DNA from: Armillaria gallica
Taxonomy: Eukaryota; Basidiomycota; Agaricomycetes; Agaricales; Physalacriaceae
DNA length: 64,000 nucleotides
Assembly (NCBI GenBank): GCA_037576215.1
Contig: JBANDB010000012.1
Span: 2,542,001 to 2,606,000, forward strand
Direction: 5' to 3'
Shown here: piece after piece, positions 22,294-32,847 of the stretch
Numbering within the stretch: the first letter of the stretch is position 1
Layout of the letters: each line of letters opens with the position of its first letter
Translations under genes and position numbers: made by a program
Notes under the pieces: model-generated
Database searches by the model: none
What the model was told of the DNA's origin: nothing
Seen by the model: only the letters and a program-made list of their open reading frames with translations

Positions 22294-22397
22294 GCTAGTA
22301 TGGTATAGTGGTTAGCATATCTGCTTGGAAAAGTCATGTGATATTACTAAATTTCTTTTTAAGATCCTGGGTTCAATTCCCAGATCTGCCGGGATTT
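22294..22397 (+). other. tRNA-like sequence, right end of P2
   Basis: A-box TGGTATAGTGG (22301-22311), B-box GGTTCAATTCC (22370-22380), a perfect 5-bp T-stem (CTGGG/CCCAG) and a T7 run after the 3' end. The D-stem also pairs. The 3' acceptor strand (ATCTGCC) has no partner at the 5' side, and the space between boxes is long, so it is either a degenerate intron-containing tRNA or a tRNA-derived promoter. Confidence 0.45.
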
Positions 22398-25300
22398 TTT
22401 TGATGATGTCATTATATCAAGAGTTGGCCTGCTGACTAATATACTATATAATCCTGAGAAATTGAATATTTACAACTGACACTCATATTGTGTTTTCACT
22501 ATGTGTCAACTGACACTATTTAAGTAGAAATCTGGCATCCAAGGCTGATGGATACACAAGGACTGACTCGGAGAGCTATCCGACGAGTTACTCCACGAAC
22601 TCTGAACCAACGATGAAGAATATTCCCATGAAAAACTCTATAAACTCCAGGAATCGATCTGATATATCCACGGGGCCACCAGCGATCTGATGATCCCTGT
22701 TAGGCTCGAACCCTGTATGGGGCAAAAAGTCCTGAGCACCAAGGCACTCTTGGATAGCGGATGTATGGGAAGCACGATCAATCGCGCCTATGTAAACGAA
22801 CACCAGATCAATACAAAACGAGCAAAGGTACCGATCCCAGTATACAACACTGACGGGACCCGCAATCAAGGCGGAGACATCACCGAATTTGTCGAGCTCT
22901 GCCTAACGATTGGCAAACATTGCGAACGAATCGACCTTGTGGTCATCAACCTAGGAAATCAAGACATCTACCTCGGACACGACTGGCTCAAGCGCCATAA
23001 TCCCGTCATCAACTGGAAGACAGAGAATGTGATCTTCGGATGCTGCCAATGCATGACCAACCACGTTGAGCTCCCTGACACAGACCCCGAAGATTGTTGG
23101 GATGAAGAACTCAAGGAGGGTGACACCATCCTCGCAGTACGAATGGAAGAGGAATTAGTCATTCGCGCCATGCACCACACCAATGACCTCACTGCCAAAG
23201 CCAGCGCCGACAAACTGAAACAGACGTTTGAACAGCTCATTCCCAAGCACTACCGATCTTTCCGCGACCTCTTTGTGAAGGAAAACTTTGATGAATTACC
23301 CGAGCAAAAACCGTGGGATCATGCCATTGAGCTGATCCCAAACGCAAAATCGACTCTAGACTGCAAAGTCTACCTGCTGAACTGAAATGAACAGGAACAA
23401 CTCGACAAGTTCCTTGATGAAAACTTGGAATCCGGCCGCATCCGACCGTCCAAGTCGCCCTTCGCCTCCCCTTTCTTCTTCGTAAAGAAAAAGGACGGCA
23501 CGTTGCAACCAGTACAGAACTACTGCAAGCTCAATGAGATGACTATCAAGAATCACTACCTGCTACCACTCATTTCCGAACTCATTGACAAATTGCGCGG
23601 CGCCAAGTACTTCACGAAGCTCGACCTTCGTTGGGGATACAACAATGTCTAAATCTGGGAAGGCGACGAAGAGAAAGCTGCCTTCCGGATGAACCGAGGA
23701 CTCTTCGAGCCCACCGTCATGTTCTTTGGGTTGACCAACTCGCCCGCGACGTTCCAATGGATGATGAATGACATCTTCAAGGACCTGATTGCCGAAGGCA
23801 AAGTCACCATCTATCTCGACGACATCCTGATCTTTTCAAAAGATCTAGGCGAACATTGACAGATCATGAGGCGCATTCTTCAGCGCCTCCGCGAAAACAA
23901 ACTCTTCCTCAAAGCGGAAAAGTGCGAATTCAAAGTACTCGAGACAGAGTACCTTGGCATCATCATCAGCGAGAACTCCATCCGAATGGATCTGGTCAAG
24001 GTTGTGGGCATTACTGAATGGCCTGCACCTAGGAAGAAAAAGGAACTACAGTCATTCCTCGGCTTTACGAACTTCTATCAGAAATTCATAAAGATGTACT
24101 CAAAGGTTGTCAAGCCGCTCACGCAGCTCACGGGCAACACGGAATGGTCTTGGGGCAAGGCTCAACAGGATGCATTTGAAGAATTGAAACGAAGAATGGC
24201 CGAGGATGTGATCCTCGCCATCTCGAACGACGACGAACCCTACCACATTGAGGCCGATTCCAGTGAAGGAGTGGTCAGTGCTGTTCTAAGTCAGCAGCAA
24301 AACAGAGTGTGGCGCCCCGTAGCCTTCATGTCGAAGTCGCTCAGCGCCACGGAACAGAACTATGAGATATACAACAAAGAACTGCTCGCCATTATGCTCG
24401 CACTCTCTGAATGGCACCATTACCTCATGGGTGCCAAACACGATGTAGAAATCTGGACGGATCACCAAAACCTCTAATATTTCCAACTCCCCCAGAAATT
24501 GAACCGATGACAAGCACGCTGGGTGACAGAGCTCGCCGAATATCATTTTAAGCTCTTCCACAAGCCCGGCACCCAGAATGTGAAAGCCGACTTGCTTTCC
24601 CGATGAAGCGACCACGATCAAGGAACAAAAGACAATGACGACATGGTCATCCTCGAGGCTGCGCATTTCCGAGCTCTCATTCTGCCCACTTTGACGGAAA
24701 CGCAGCAAGCAGTTGAAGAAGCGACCCGACAAGAAGAGCTTTGGGATGAAGGCATCGCCACCTCCCTCACTCATGAGCGAGGAGTATTCTGCCAAGGTGG
24801 ACTCCTCTATTATGACAGAAGAATCTATGTACCCCGCAAGAAGACGCTACGGGGCAACATCATTTCTCAGTATCACGATTATATCACTGCTGGCCATCCA
24901 GGAATCGAAAAGACAAAGGAGCTTGTGCTCCATGACTATTGGTGGCTGAAACTGAAGAAAGATGTTGAAGCCTACGTCAAAGGCTGTGAAACATGTCAGC
25001 GAATGAAGTCAGACACCCATGCTAAGGCAGCACCACTATACCCGAACGAAGTACCAGTCGGACCATGGACGCACATATCCGTCAACATGGTCACCGGACT
25101 CCCTGACTCCAACGGCCATGATGCAATGCTCATAGTCATCGACAGATTCTTGAAGGCGATCATCCCTATCGCCTGTAACACCGAACTCTCAGCAGAAGGA
25201 TGGGCGTGACTCTTACGGGACCATGTATATGCGCACCATGGAATGCCTCGAGTCGTCATATCCAACCGAGGACCTCAGTTCGTATTGCAATTCATGAAAG

Positions 25301-26409
25301 AACTGTACCGACTACTCGACATCACACCGAACGCCTCTACAGTGTTCCACCCACAGACTGATGGACAGACTGAACGAGTCAATCAAGAGATCATCAAGTA
25401 TCTCCGGATATTCGTGAACCACCGACAGACTGACTGGAGCGACTGGTTACCCTTAGCTGAGTTCGCTCACAACAACCAAGTCCACAGCGCAACCAGAAAG
25501 AGCCCATTTATGGTGCTTTACGGTCGGAATCCCTGAGTTGTGCCTGACTCTCGATGCACCACTCCATTTGCGAACCCAGCAGTGGAGGACTTCGCAAGAA
25601 AAATGACGACAATTCACGCAGAAACCAAGAAAGCCCTCAAGGAGGCAGCCAAAAAGATGAAGAACCAGTATGACAAAAGGAAACGCAATGCTCACCCATA
25701 CTCCATTGGTGATCGCGTATGGCTCGATGCGACCAACCTGCATCTCCCACGACCAAAGAAGAAGCTGGATGACAAGCGCGTCGGTCCCTTCCTGATCCTC
25801 GAAAAAGCAGGCGCCAGTGCTTACAAACTAAAACTGCCGCCTCACTGGAAAATTCACCCATGCTTCGACGAGAAGCTGTTGACCCCGTACACACCCCCGG
25901 CGTTCCCGAACCAAGAACTACCACCTCCCCCCCCCACCAGACCTCATTGAGGACGAAGAAGAATTTGAAATCGAAGAAGTCCTCGACGCGCGACCAAGAC
26001 AGATACACAGACGACGAGGACAGAAATCACGAACAACCACCAACTACTTTGTAAAATGGAAGGGATGGACCCGGGAACATAACTCTTGGATACGAGAAGA
26101 GGATATGGGACATGCACAGGAAGCTATAGAGGAATTCGAAGCACAACGCCAGTCAGTATGACGTGTCAAAACCGAAAACCCCTCCCGAAAATAAACGCAT
26201 AACCATGATCCTCGACTTCAAGTATGAAAAAGACAGCAATGGCGAGTGGACAAGAAACTACCTCGCACAGCGACTCGATGGAAAACAGAAGTGGGTGAGG
26301 GAACCAGATATCAATGTCTGGGGAAACCTCATAGAAAAATACTGGAACTCAACACAAAGTGACTCCGAAAATGACGAGCCTTAATGGCAGTCGGGACGCC
26401 TGCCTTAAC

Positions 26410-26419
26410 GAGGGGGTGA
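26410..26419 (+). promoter_or_regulatory. E3 polypurine tract
   Basis: GAGGGGGTGA lies directly before the 3' LTR, the expected position of the plus-strand primer. Confidence 0.7.
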
Positions 26420-26804
26420 TGTTACAATTTATTCATTTTTTCCACCTTGGCACCGCAGCATCCCAGCACCTCGGCATCCCACGCCTAAATCGAACGACTT
26501 GAACGTTCCCCTTCAACGCCTGGTAACCATGCAGTTTCCATTCATCAAAGCACTGATAGACAGATGGACAAATAGATACAGACAATGGATGAACCAGTAT
26601 ATAAGTAACGCAGCTCTCAGCCATGTACCTTAGCTTCAAGCTACATCCTAATACACAGACCCTACTCTTCTCTTAACATGAGCCCAGAGTCTAGCACGTT
26701 ATACGCTTGCCATAGCAAACTCCACAGTACTATCGCCCTGCCCAAAGTGAGAGGCAGTGTAGCATTAGTCGCCTTGTTTGTTATTCCTGAGTCCATCCAT
26801 AACA
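26420..26804 (+). repeat. E3 3' LTR
   Basis: 385 bp, collinear with the 5' LTR; differences seen are mainly C/T and G/A. Followed by TSD TAATG (26805-26809). Confidence 0.92.
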
Positions 26805-27282
26805 TAATGGAGTCCCAAACATGCGGAGTAAAGCCTTTACTGAATAGACAGCCGGTTTCATGGATGGATAAACAGTTCTTGGCAACTAGATGCTTGGCCT
26901 TAGGATAAAAATCCCTATAATAGGCGGCTAGTTCTGCAAGCGAGTCAATCTCGCCAGCATATTGCCCAATGACGCGATCGAGATCCTGACGATCATACTT
27001 CCGATTGGGATCTGCATCAGGATAATGCTTGGTAACTGCAGTTTTGAACTCGGTGTATGTCTGCCCAGACGAATATTCTGGAAGAGACTCCCAAAACTCG
27101 GCAATATCAATGCCAGGGTAATAAATGAACCATTTCTTCTTCTCATCATCTGCAGTGACACAATGATGAGTAAAGAGCTGCTCCAAATCGGTGATGTAAC
27201 GGAATAATTCTTGTCCTGGATTGGCTTCATCAATAATGATGGGTGCACTCTTTTCCTTGCGGAATGGCATAAGATGTGCCAT
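26805..27282 (-). pseudogene. gag: E2 gag N-terminus
   Basis: It starts M-A-H-L-M-P-F-R-K at 27282; an upstream in-frame ATG at 27456 is possible but lies in the leader. The fragment has no zinc knuckle and reads as a retrotransposon gag N-terminal region (F-R-Y-I-T-D-L-E-Q-L-F and Y-Y-R-D-F-Y-P). It runs open to the E3 junction and resumes at 14450. Confidence 0.75.
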
Positions 27283-27492
27283 CTTGGCAGGAATGACAAT
27301 AGATGGTGGGAATATAAATGCGATAATAGACTGCAATGGGGAACGGCAATGTAGGACAGAGTGTGGATAAATCGGATGATGGTCTGACGATGAATGAGGG
27401 GAATACAAGTGGCAATCAACGGGACTGCAACAGGGCAAAGCGGGGAATGGGTGCAAAATGCGATGAAGGAATTGATGGTGAACTGGACCCCT

Positions 27493-27508
27493 CGCGGTGG
27501 GCTCCAGA
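27493..27508 (-). promoter_or_regulatory. E2 primer-binding site (tRNA type)
   Basis: Just inside the right LTR the minus strand reads TTTC then TGGAGCCCACCGCGAG. A TGG start fits priming by a tRNA 3' CCA end, unlike the self-priming sites of the other elements. The tRNA species was not identified. Confidence 0.5.
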
Positions 27509-27510
27509 AA

Positions 27511-28097
27511 TGATGGGCCTTAGACTTCTGTGGCAATGGTAACACCAACTCGGAATGAGATTGGGTAATTAACATAGTGGCATGGCAATCAAGGTGATCG
27601 TGTGTGCAAGTGGTTCGGGGCACCTCTGTGCAGTAGAACAATTCCTCTATATGCAAGAATACACTGTGACTTTAAGTCTGCGAAGTAGTACTGCTTGGTA
27701 GTCGAGTACTAGATGCGAAGGCTATAAGCCAGTAGGGTTCTCTCGAAATGAGAGGGAACGAAAACGGGTATGACATGAATACCATGAATCCATATGAGAA
27801 AACATGCTGTGAGACTAGAAAACATCGCTCAACGGTAATCAGAGCGGGGTGAACAATGGAGAATAGACTAAACGGTCGGCAATAGTCTATGGGTGAGCGA
27901 GGCGATGAGAAAACGGCGTGGGGACTGCGAGTGTCAAAATAAACGTGGAACAAGGTGCTGAGGGTGGGCTGGCTAGAGAAAACATGGAACTACGAAAACT
28001 GGTGGCGATACTGGTCCTATACGATGCGATGGTGCTGAGTCAATGTCGAAACTTGTCTGGTACTGAAGACCCTTGGCTGTAGCCTTAGGCTAATGGG
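27511..28097 (-). repeat. E2 5' LTR, first part (right copy)
   Basis: It starts TGATGGGCCTTAGACTTC, homologous to 10382 onward, and shares GTGGTTCGG, TGCGAAGTAGTACT and other words with the left copy. It breaks at the KDZ terminal repeat and resumes at 47464. Confidence 0.75.
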
Positions 28098-28289
28098 AGT
28101 GGTTATAACCACAGGTCAATTAGGCTGCTGAGTGGTTATTAACCACAGGTTAAAAAATAAGCCTGAACCCACCATATATAGGCTTCCTCAGCATACATGG
28201 CCCATAACCTAGGCCAATTGTATTTAATAGGCCATTTTCACATTCATATATAATTTAATCGCGCAACTTTTTTTTAAAACGTCGCTGTC

Positions 28290-31200
28290 TCATCCCGATT
28301 CGGTATTCTCATTCATCGTGCTTACACAATCTATGTCAGCTACCAAATCTGGGCCTAAAAATACAATCTCCTCAATGGCCTCAGCCTCCTCAGCCTCCTC
28401 AGCCGTCCATGCGGGTCTTCGTGCCTCCACCTCCACCAGAGGCAAGCCCCATAATCCCAAAAACGTTTTCCCAAGCGAGCGCCATATGGCTGCCTGTCGG
28501 GCTGCGTATGCTCTCCTACCATCCGATGTCTCTCCATCACCCATGACATCTGCCCCTCGTTGCTCCCACACCTGGGCGCGTCGTTCCAAAGATATCAAAA
28601 CCCAGCCCATTTCCATTTCCACCATCTTCACCTGCTCTGTCCAGCGTTGCATGCGAGCACGGCTCTTAAGCCATTCAACTCTTACACCTTAAAGAAGTGT
28701 GAGATAGCATACTCGACACCAGAAAGACACTCACTCTCGTGCAATCGCTCATCAGAACCATCTCCAAGCGCCCCCTCAACGGTCCAGATCCAGGGAACAA
28801 CCTTATAACCCTCACCCACGGAGCTCGTTCCTGCCTGCTGTGCACCATAACGCCCCTTCCCGCGTGTTGCTATGGGATCCTCAACCGTGAATTTGGCACC
28901 TTCAAGGCTCACAATGTCCCTCTCCTGCAGCACTTGCAGCTCTGTCTCCCAAGCACCGGTACCTTTCAGACTCAGCAAAGCCTCTCTAGTGACCTGGTAC
29001 TTCACCACACAAGACTTGAGCCGTTGCTCCATCCGATCCACAAATGACACGGCATGCGTCTGCTGAGCTTGGCCACACATAAATGCGTCTCGATACAACA
29101 GTGACTCCTTCTTCGATCTGATAATGCTGCGAATAGTATCCAGGACATCGCGACACTGAGCTTCTCACAGGAGAGCCTCCATCGCCACCACACCACCGCG
29201 GCACCCTGACTCTCGTTGGCTGCTATTGAGAGCAGAGGGCAGCCACAGTTGCTGGTTTTCGATTTCCTCACCCTCGTCTACCGTTCTTGCGCTCGATACC
29301 AAAAGAGGTCCCACACATGGCATATACGCCGTCTGCATGTCCCTGAAGTCTTCGATGTGCCGTTCCAGTGTCTCGCGGCATTCCAGCTGCTCGCCTCGTT
29401 CAGTCAGGGTTAGTTCGCTCTCTACAGACTGAACGTAATCTTGTTTTAAGCGTTGTCTAGTACAAGAGATCAGCACATGGCTTGAAGCACAGAAATTTTC
29501 ACGTACTGCAACTCCTCAATCATCAATCCAAGAGCGAGACAGGCGGATGGTGTGCTCGTATGCAATGTCACCTCCCCTTTCCTCCGTGCATGTCGATCCT
29601 CCTCCTTCAAGCGAAGTTTTAGAGTCGCCTCACTCTCATCTGTCTCAGTGCTTAGCCAACCGATGCAAGGATAACACTGAGCAGACCTATGTTTAGTCTC
29701 GATGAAGTACGGGTTTCGCACTGTAGAATCCTCCTCCCACGCTTCCACCTCCCGCGTCCACTGTTCTTGCCAAGTTCCATCTTCCTCTTCGATTGTCAGT
29801 AGGGCCTGAGTGAATCTAGCATGCACCCTCGTCTACTGTCCAGCCTGTTCTTTCGCAAAAGCCAGTCGCATCGAGAAAGCATGTCCTAGGCGCGATCGAC
29901 TAGTAAGCAACTGCAAAACTATGTACTAACGAGGTGCCTACCCATTTTCGTCACCTTCCCCCAGTTATGCGTGCCCAACTGATCATCAATGATATCGTGG
30001 CGAGACCCAGGGCCCATTTCCTTCATGGAACTCGCCACCTTGTTCTGTTTTGACCAAGTTCGCTCGATGCCTTCGCCGCAAGTACACGCAGTGCCCTTTT
30101 TAACATGCATAGAATATTGGCATTGACACGGTGTCTGGTAGCTTTGCGACACGTTCCGGCAACTTGGTCTTCCATTGACAGGCGATATCATAGGACCAGA
30201 AAACTTCCTTGATCCCGATTATTGAGGCAGCTGCAGACATGGCAATATAATCCATATTGCAGTACCTGCTACAAGTATGAGTCCCACACACCAGACAAAA
30301 TCACATGCCAGACTCACCGTTCACCGACTTGAAGATCACCTACTGCAGTCAGTAACACACACTCATGGCAGGCGCAAACACACATTCCCACACCCATCGC
30401 TCGAAGTCTTTTATTATTCTTGGATTCTGCATGCGCAAGCGTACAAAAACCACTACAGCTACTAATCTGGGACCACGTCAGCACTAGGAGAGACCAAGCT
30501 GAAGCGACGTACATCTTTTTGCGAGGCATAGCGTCGTACATGCTCGATGTAAGTCTCGTGCTCGACCAAGTAGGCGTTGCCCGTGTGTAACCCAGGATTG
30601 CGTTCCTGTGTGGATTTTCATAGGTTTTTGAGATGGAAATTGGCATCAACAGCAATGATGGGCCGGTGGAGATACCTGTCAAGTACACTTGATGAGTCTG
30701 TGGCCATAAGATTAGATTGTACTCACTGTTCCTCTTCGGGCGCGTCCTGCCAACCATCCGCCATATTCTCGTCCGGTTGAGGGCATGCCGGACATCTCAG
30801 AGCTAATGCACCCTCAGGTATCACATTGACGCCATCGACAACGTGTCCTCGACCAAACCGTTTGAGCAGTTTGAGGTGGCGCCATTGGCACGTCATGCAT
30901 AGGAACGAGCGATAGCGTGGCTGTTCAGTCACCATTGCTCAGACGACATAGGCAGTGAGTGTCCAATGAAACCCACCTTGGGGAGAGAGACCTCCATCAC
31001 ATCCGTCATGCGCATCAAGCCTTGGTAGTACTCATATACTGATATTTTGCTAGCCAGGGAGATCATTTGAAAATGTTCAAGCAACCGGAATGTCGCACAG
31101 GATTGAGGGTACTGAACGGTGGCCGGAAACCATCCATAACGCAAGAGCTGAACTCGATCCGGGAGACGTTCCTCACAGGCACAGAAATCGACTGCCACCT

Positions 31201-31877
31201 TTTGGATACCGTTGACGTCCAACACCGTGAAGTTGGTCGCGGCGGCACGAGGGTTGCCACATACCATATCGATGTGATTCATTTGGATCCGCAGTCCTAT
31301 TTCCTTCAGGCTCTTCTTCTCAAAAAAGGTTCCGTTCCACTTCTGTATCCACAGGGCATCAGGACAGATCCCATAATACGACTGGACAGACGACATACCT
31401 CGACTCGATGCAGTGGCATTCTGCAATGTCTATCAATGAAGCATGAGTCGCACTCCACCAGGCCACCAGAACAGTCTTTGCATTGGTGATCAGGTATGAC
31501 ATGTTCCTCGCATGTCAGGCAGACTGTCGCCCCCAGCGCGCCTCCTCGACCTTCACCGCGCAGTAGCTCAGACAAAAACTCTTCCCAGTACCCAGGATGT
31601 CCATCTCTTCTGATCCATTCAAGCAGCGGGGTGTCCTAGATGCAAGTGAGTCAGACATTTCCGCCAAAATCCTGCCCATAAAACTCCTTACCGAGTTTGC
31701 ATAGTGTTTCGCACCAGTCTTCTTGCCAGAATTGTCTACAGGCAGTGGGGGTGGATCTTGAGGGTCATCCTCCCAGTCTGATTCCTCGTCTACCAGTTCT
31801 ATCGTGTTGGAGAGATATCAATACTGGCGCCGTCCTGAAACCTCATGGAAACGCCTCACCCTCTTGCCACGAACCAT
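28290..31877 (-). pseudogene. KDZ transposase
   Basis: Starts at ATG 31877 and ends at 28290 through several short introns. In order there is a CxC2-type cysteine cluster (C-K-D-C then C-D-S-C-F-I-D-R-H, near 31460), W-N-G-T-F-F-E-K-K-S-L-K-E-I-G-L-R-I, a Cys region C-M-T-C-Q-W and C-P-A-C, the catalytic-type I-I-A-V-D-A-N-F-H (about 30645), W-S-Y-D-I-A-C-Q-W (about 30185), C-G-E-G-I-E-R-T-W-S (about 30070) and an acidic C-terminal coiled region. Stops at 31820-31818 (probably TGG to TGA) and 30620-30618 (CGA to TGA) break it. The family is DDE-type; this copy is not expected to make active enzyme. Confidence 0.8.
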
Positions 31878-32282
31878 CGTAACTGAACGTGTCGCAGGGA
31901 CCCCCATCTGCCGGTCGACCAAGATATCGTTGTATCGATAAACTTGAGGCAATTTGTGCTTGGTACCGTTCCCCATGGCGGCGAGCTACAGTCGGTGTTT
32001 GTGAGTATTTGTCCATTTCAACAGACGCGATACAACAGAAGGCAACCGTGTTCATTGCGGCATTGTGGGAGACGGGATTTTGGGCAACAGGATTCAGAAT
32101 GAAGGGAAAGGTATGTTGTGACAAGCTATGTGACCAACCAGTCAGGTGCGTTGACACACAAACACATGTTTGAGAAAACAAATATAGAACCAGCTATCAA
32201 ATTACACAGCATTACTACGATCACAGGATAGGTCACTTGTCCTCATCAAGCCCTTGCCATTCAGCCAGAAGAGCTTGTCGAC

Positions 32283-32805
32283 TGTTACGATTTATTCGTT
32301 TTCAAGACATCTTATCTAATCTTTGGAAGATAAGATAAGATGCTTACTCACCCATGATCTTTAGACCCGCGACTCTCGGAGAGCCTTCATAAATCTTCAC
32401 ATCGCTATCACGTCACAACTCGGTTGACGTGTACTCGACACAGGGGTACTCTCGTCCTGTGGGACCGACACGTAGCGAACGTGCGTTAGATACGTGCTGG
32501 GCACGTATTATTCGTGCTGAGCACGTCTTATTCTCGGCTACCGTGTATTTGGCTTATTCACTTTCTAACACGGTAGTCACTTCTTAGTACCATTTACAGA
32601 CCCTCACTTTAGTATATAAGTAGCTTACTCAAAGCCTGTATTTCCCTAGCTTTGAGCTAAAGTTTATTCATACCGAACACCCTCCTACTCTGCTAAGAGC
32701 TCCTAAAGTGAGTCTTGGGCGTCAATCATCACAAGGGCTAGACGGTGACTGTACGAACGCGATACAGCTGATCTATTCACCTTTGATTGAAGTTCGGGTC
32801 TTACA
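32283..32805 (+). repeat. E6 5' LTR
   Basis: Starts TGTTACGATT, ends TCTTACA. TATATAA is at 32623-32629 and the presumed RNA start AGCTTTGAGCTAA at 32648-32660. A CACGT/ACGTG-rich stretch near 32420-32530 is absent from the E1 LTR and may be regulatory. Confidence 0.95.
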
Positions 32806-32806
32806 A

Positions 32807-32819
32807 TTAGCTCAAAGCT
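32807..32819 (+). promoter_or_regulatory. E6 self-priming primer-binding site
   Basis: TTAGCTCAAAGCT is a perfect 13-nt complement of AGCTTTGAGCTAA (32648-32660), which lies about 25 bp after the TATA box. This is the Tf1-like arrangement. Confidence 0.8.
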
Positions 32820-32847
32820 CCTTTACTGATTCTGCCTCAGAATTCCT

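Larger units (their letters stand above)
19572..22557. mobile_element. P2: 2.9-kb foldback element in E3 pol
   Basis: ATGGATACAC occurs at 19572-19581 and 22548-22557, flanking the insert. Removing the insert and one copy restores the pol reading ...L-W-I-H-K-D, matching W-I-H-K-A in E6. The inverted arms run from about 19606 (AAATAGTGTCAG) to 22521, mirror sum 42129, with a non-palindromic centre of about 80 bp near 21025-21105. The arms differ by small indels (A6 versus T7 beside the tRNA-like end). No protein of known type is encoded. A 9-10 bp duplication with very long terminal repeats recalls Mutator-like foldback elements, but the outermost bases are not symmetrical. Confidence 0.75.
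18266..26384 (+). pseudogene. pol: E3 pol (linker, protease, RT, RNase H, integrase, chromodomain)
   Basis: The linker runs from 18266 to 19581 and is interrupted by P2; coding resumes at about 22558. Protease L-L-D-S-G is near 22745. The RT finger F-F-F-V-K-K-K-D-G is at about 23470 and Y-L-D-D at about 23812. RNase H has H-I-E-A-D-S and W-T-D-H-Q-N. Integrase has the H-P-G-I-E-K-T...C-E-T-C zinc region (24890-25000) and H-P-Q-T-D-G-Q-T-E. The chromodomain Y-F-V-K-W-K-G-W is at about 26046. Stops (such as 23382, 23650, 23857, 24474, 25207) are mostly CGA-to-TGA. A one-base frame change at the C9 run near 25927-25935 puts the chromodomain out of frame. Confidence 0.8.
14451..26804 (+). mobile_element. 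E3: chromovirus inserted in E2 gag
   Basis: The two 385-bp LTRs (14451-14835, 26420-26804) begin TGTTAC and end TAACA, and are flanked by TAATG (14446-14450, 26805-26809). The internal order is self-priming site, three small membrane ORFs, gag, then pol in the -1 frame. Pol is interrupted by foldback element P2 at about 19582-22547. Numerous TGA stops, mostly readable as CGA, and a C9-run frameshift make it inactive. It is a family distinct from E1 and E6: its LTR, leader and gag differ, while RT and integrase are clearly related. Confidence 0.92.

Noticed and set aside
22294..22397. Functional tRNA gene with intron
   Set aside because: D-stem, T-stem and both Pol III boxes are present, but the 3' acceptor strand has no 5' partner and the anticodon stem cannot be placed with confidence. 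Listed as tRNA-like only.
28098..28112. Target-site duplication for the KDZ element
   Set aside because: Bases outside the two terminal repeats do not match, and the E2 LTRs are too diverged here to define the original site.
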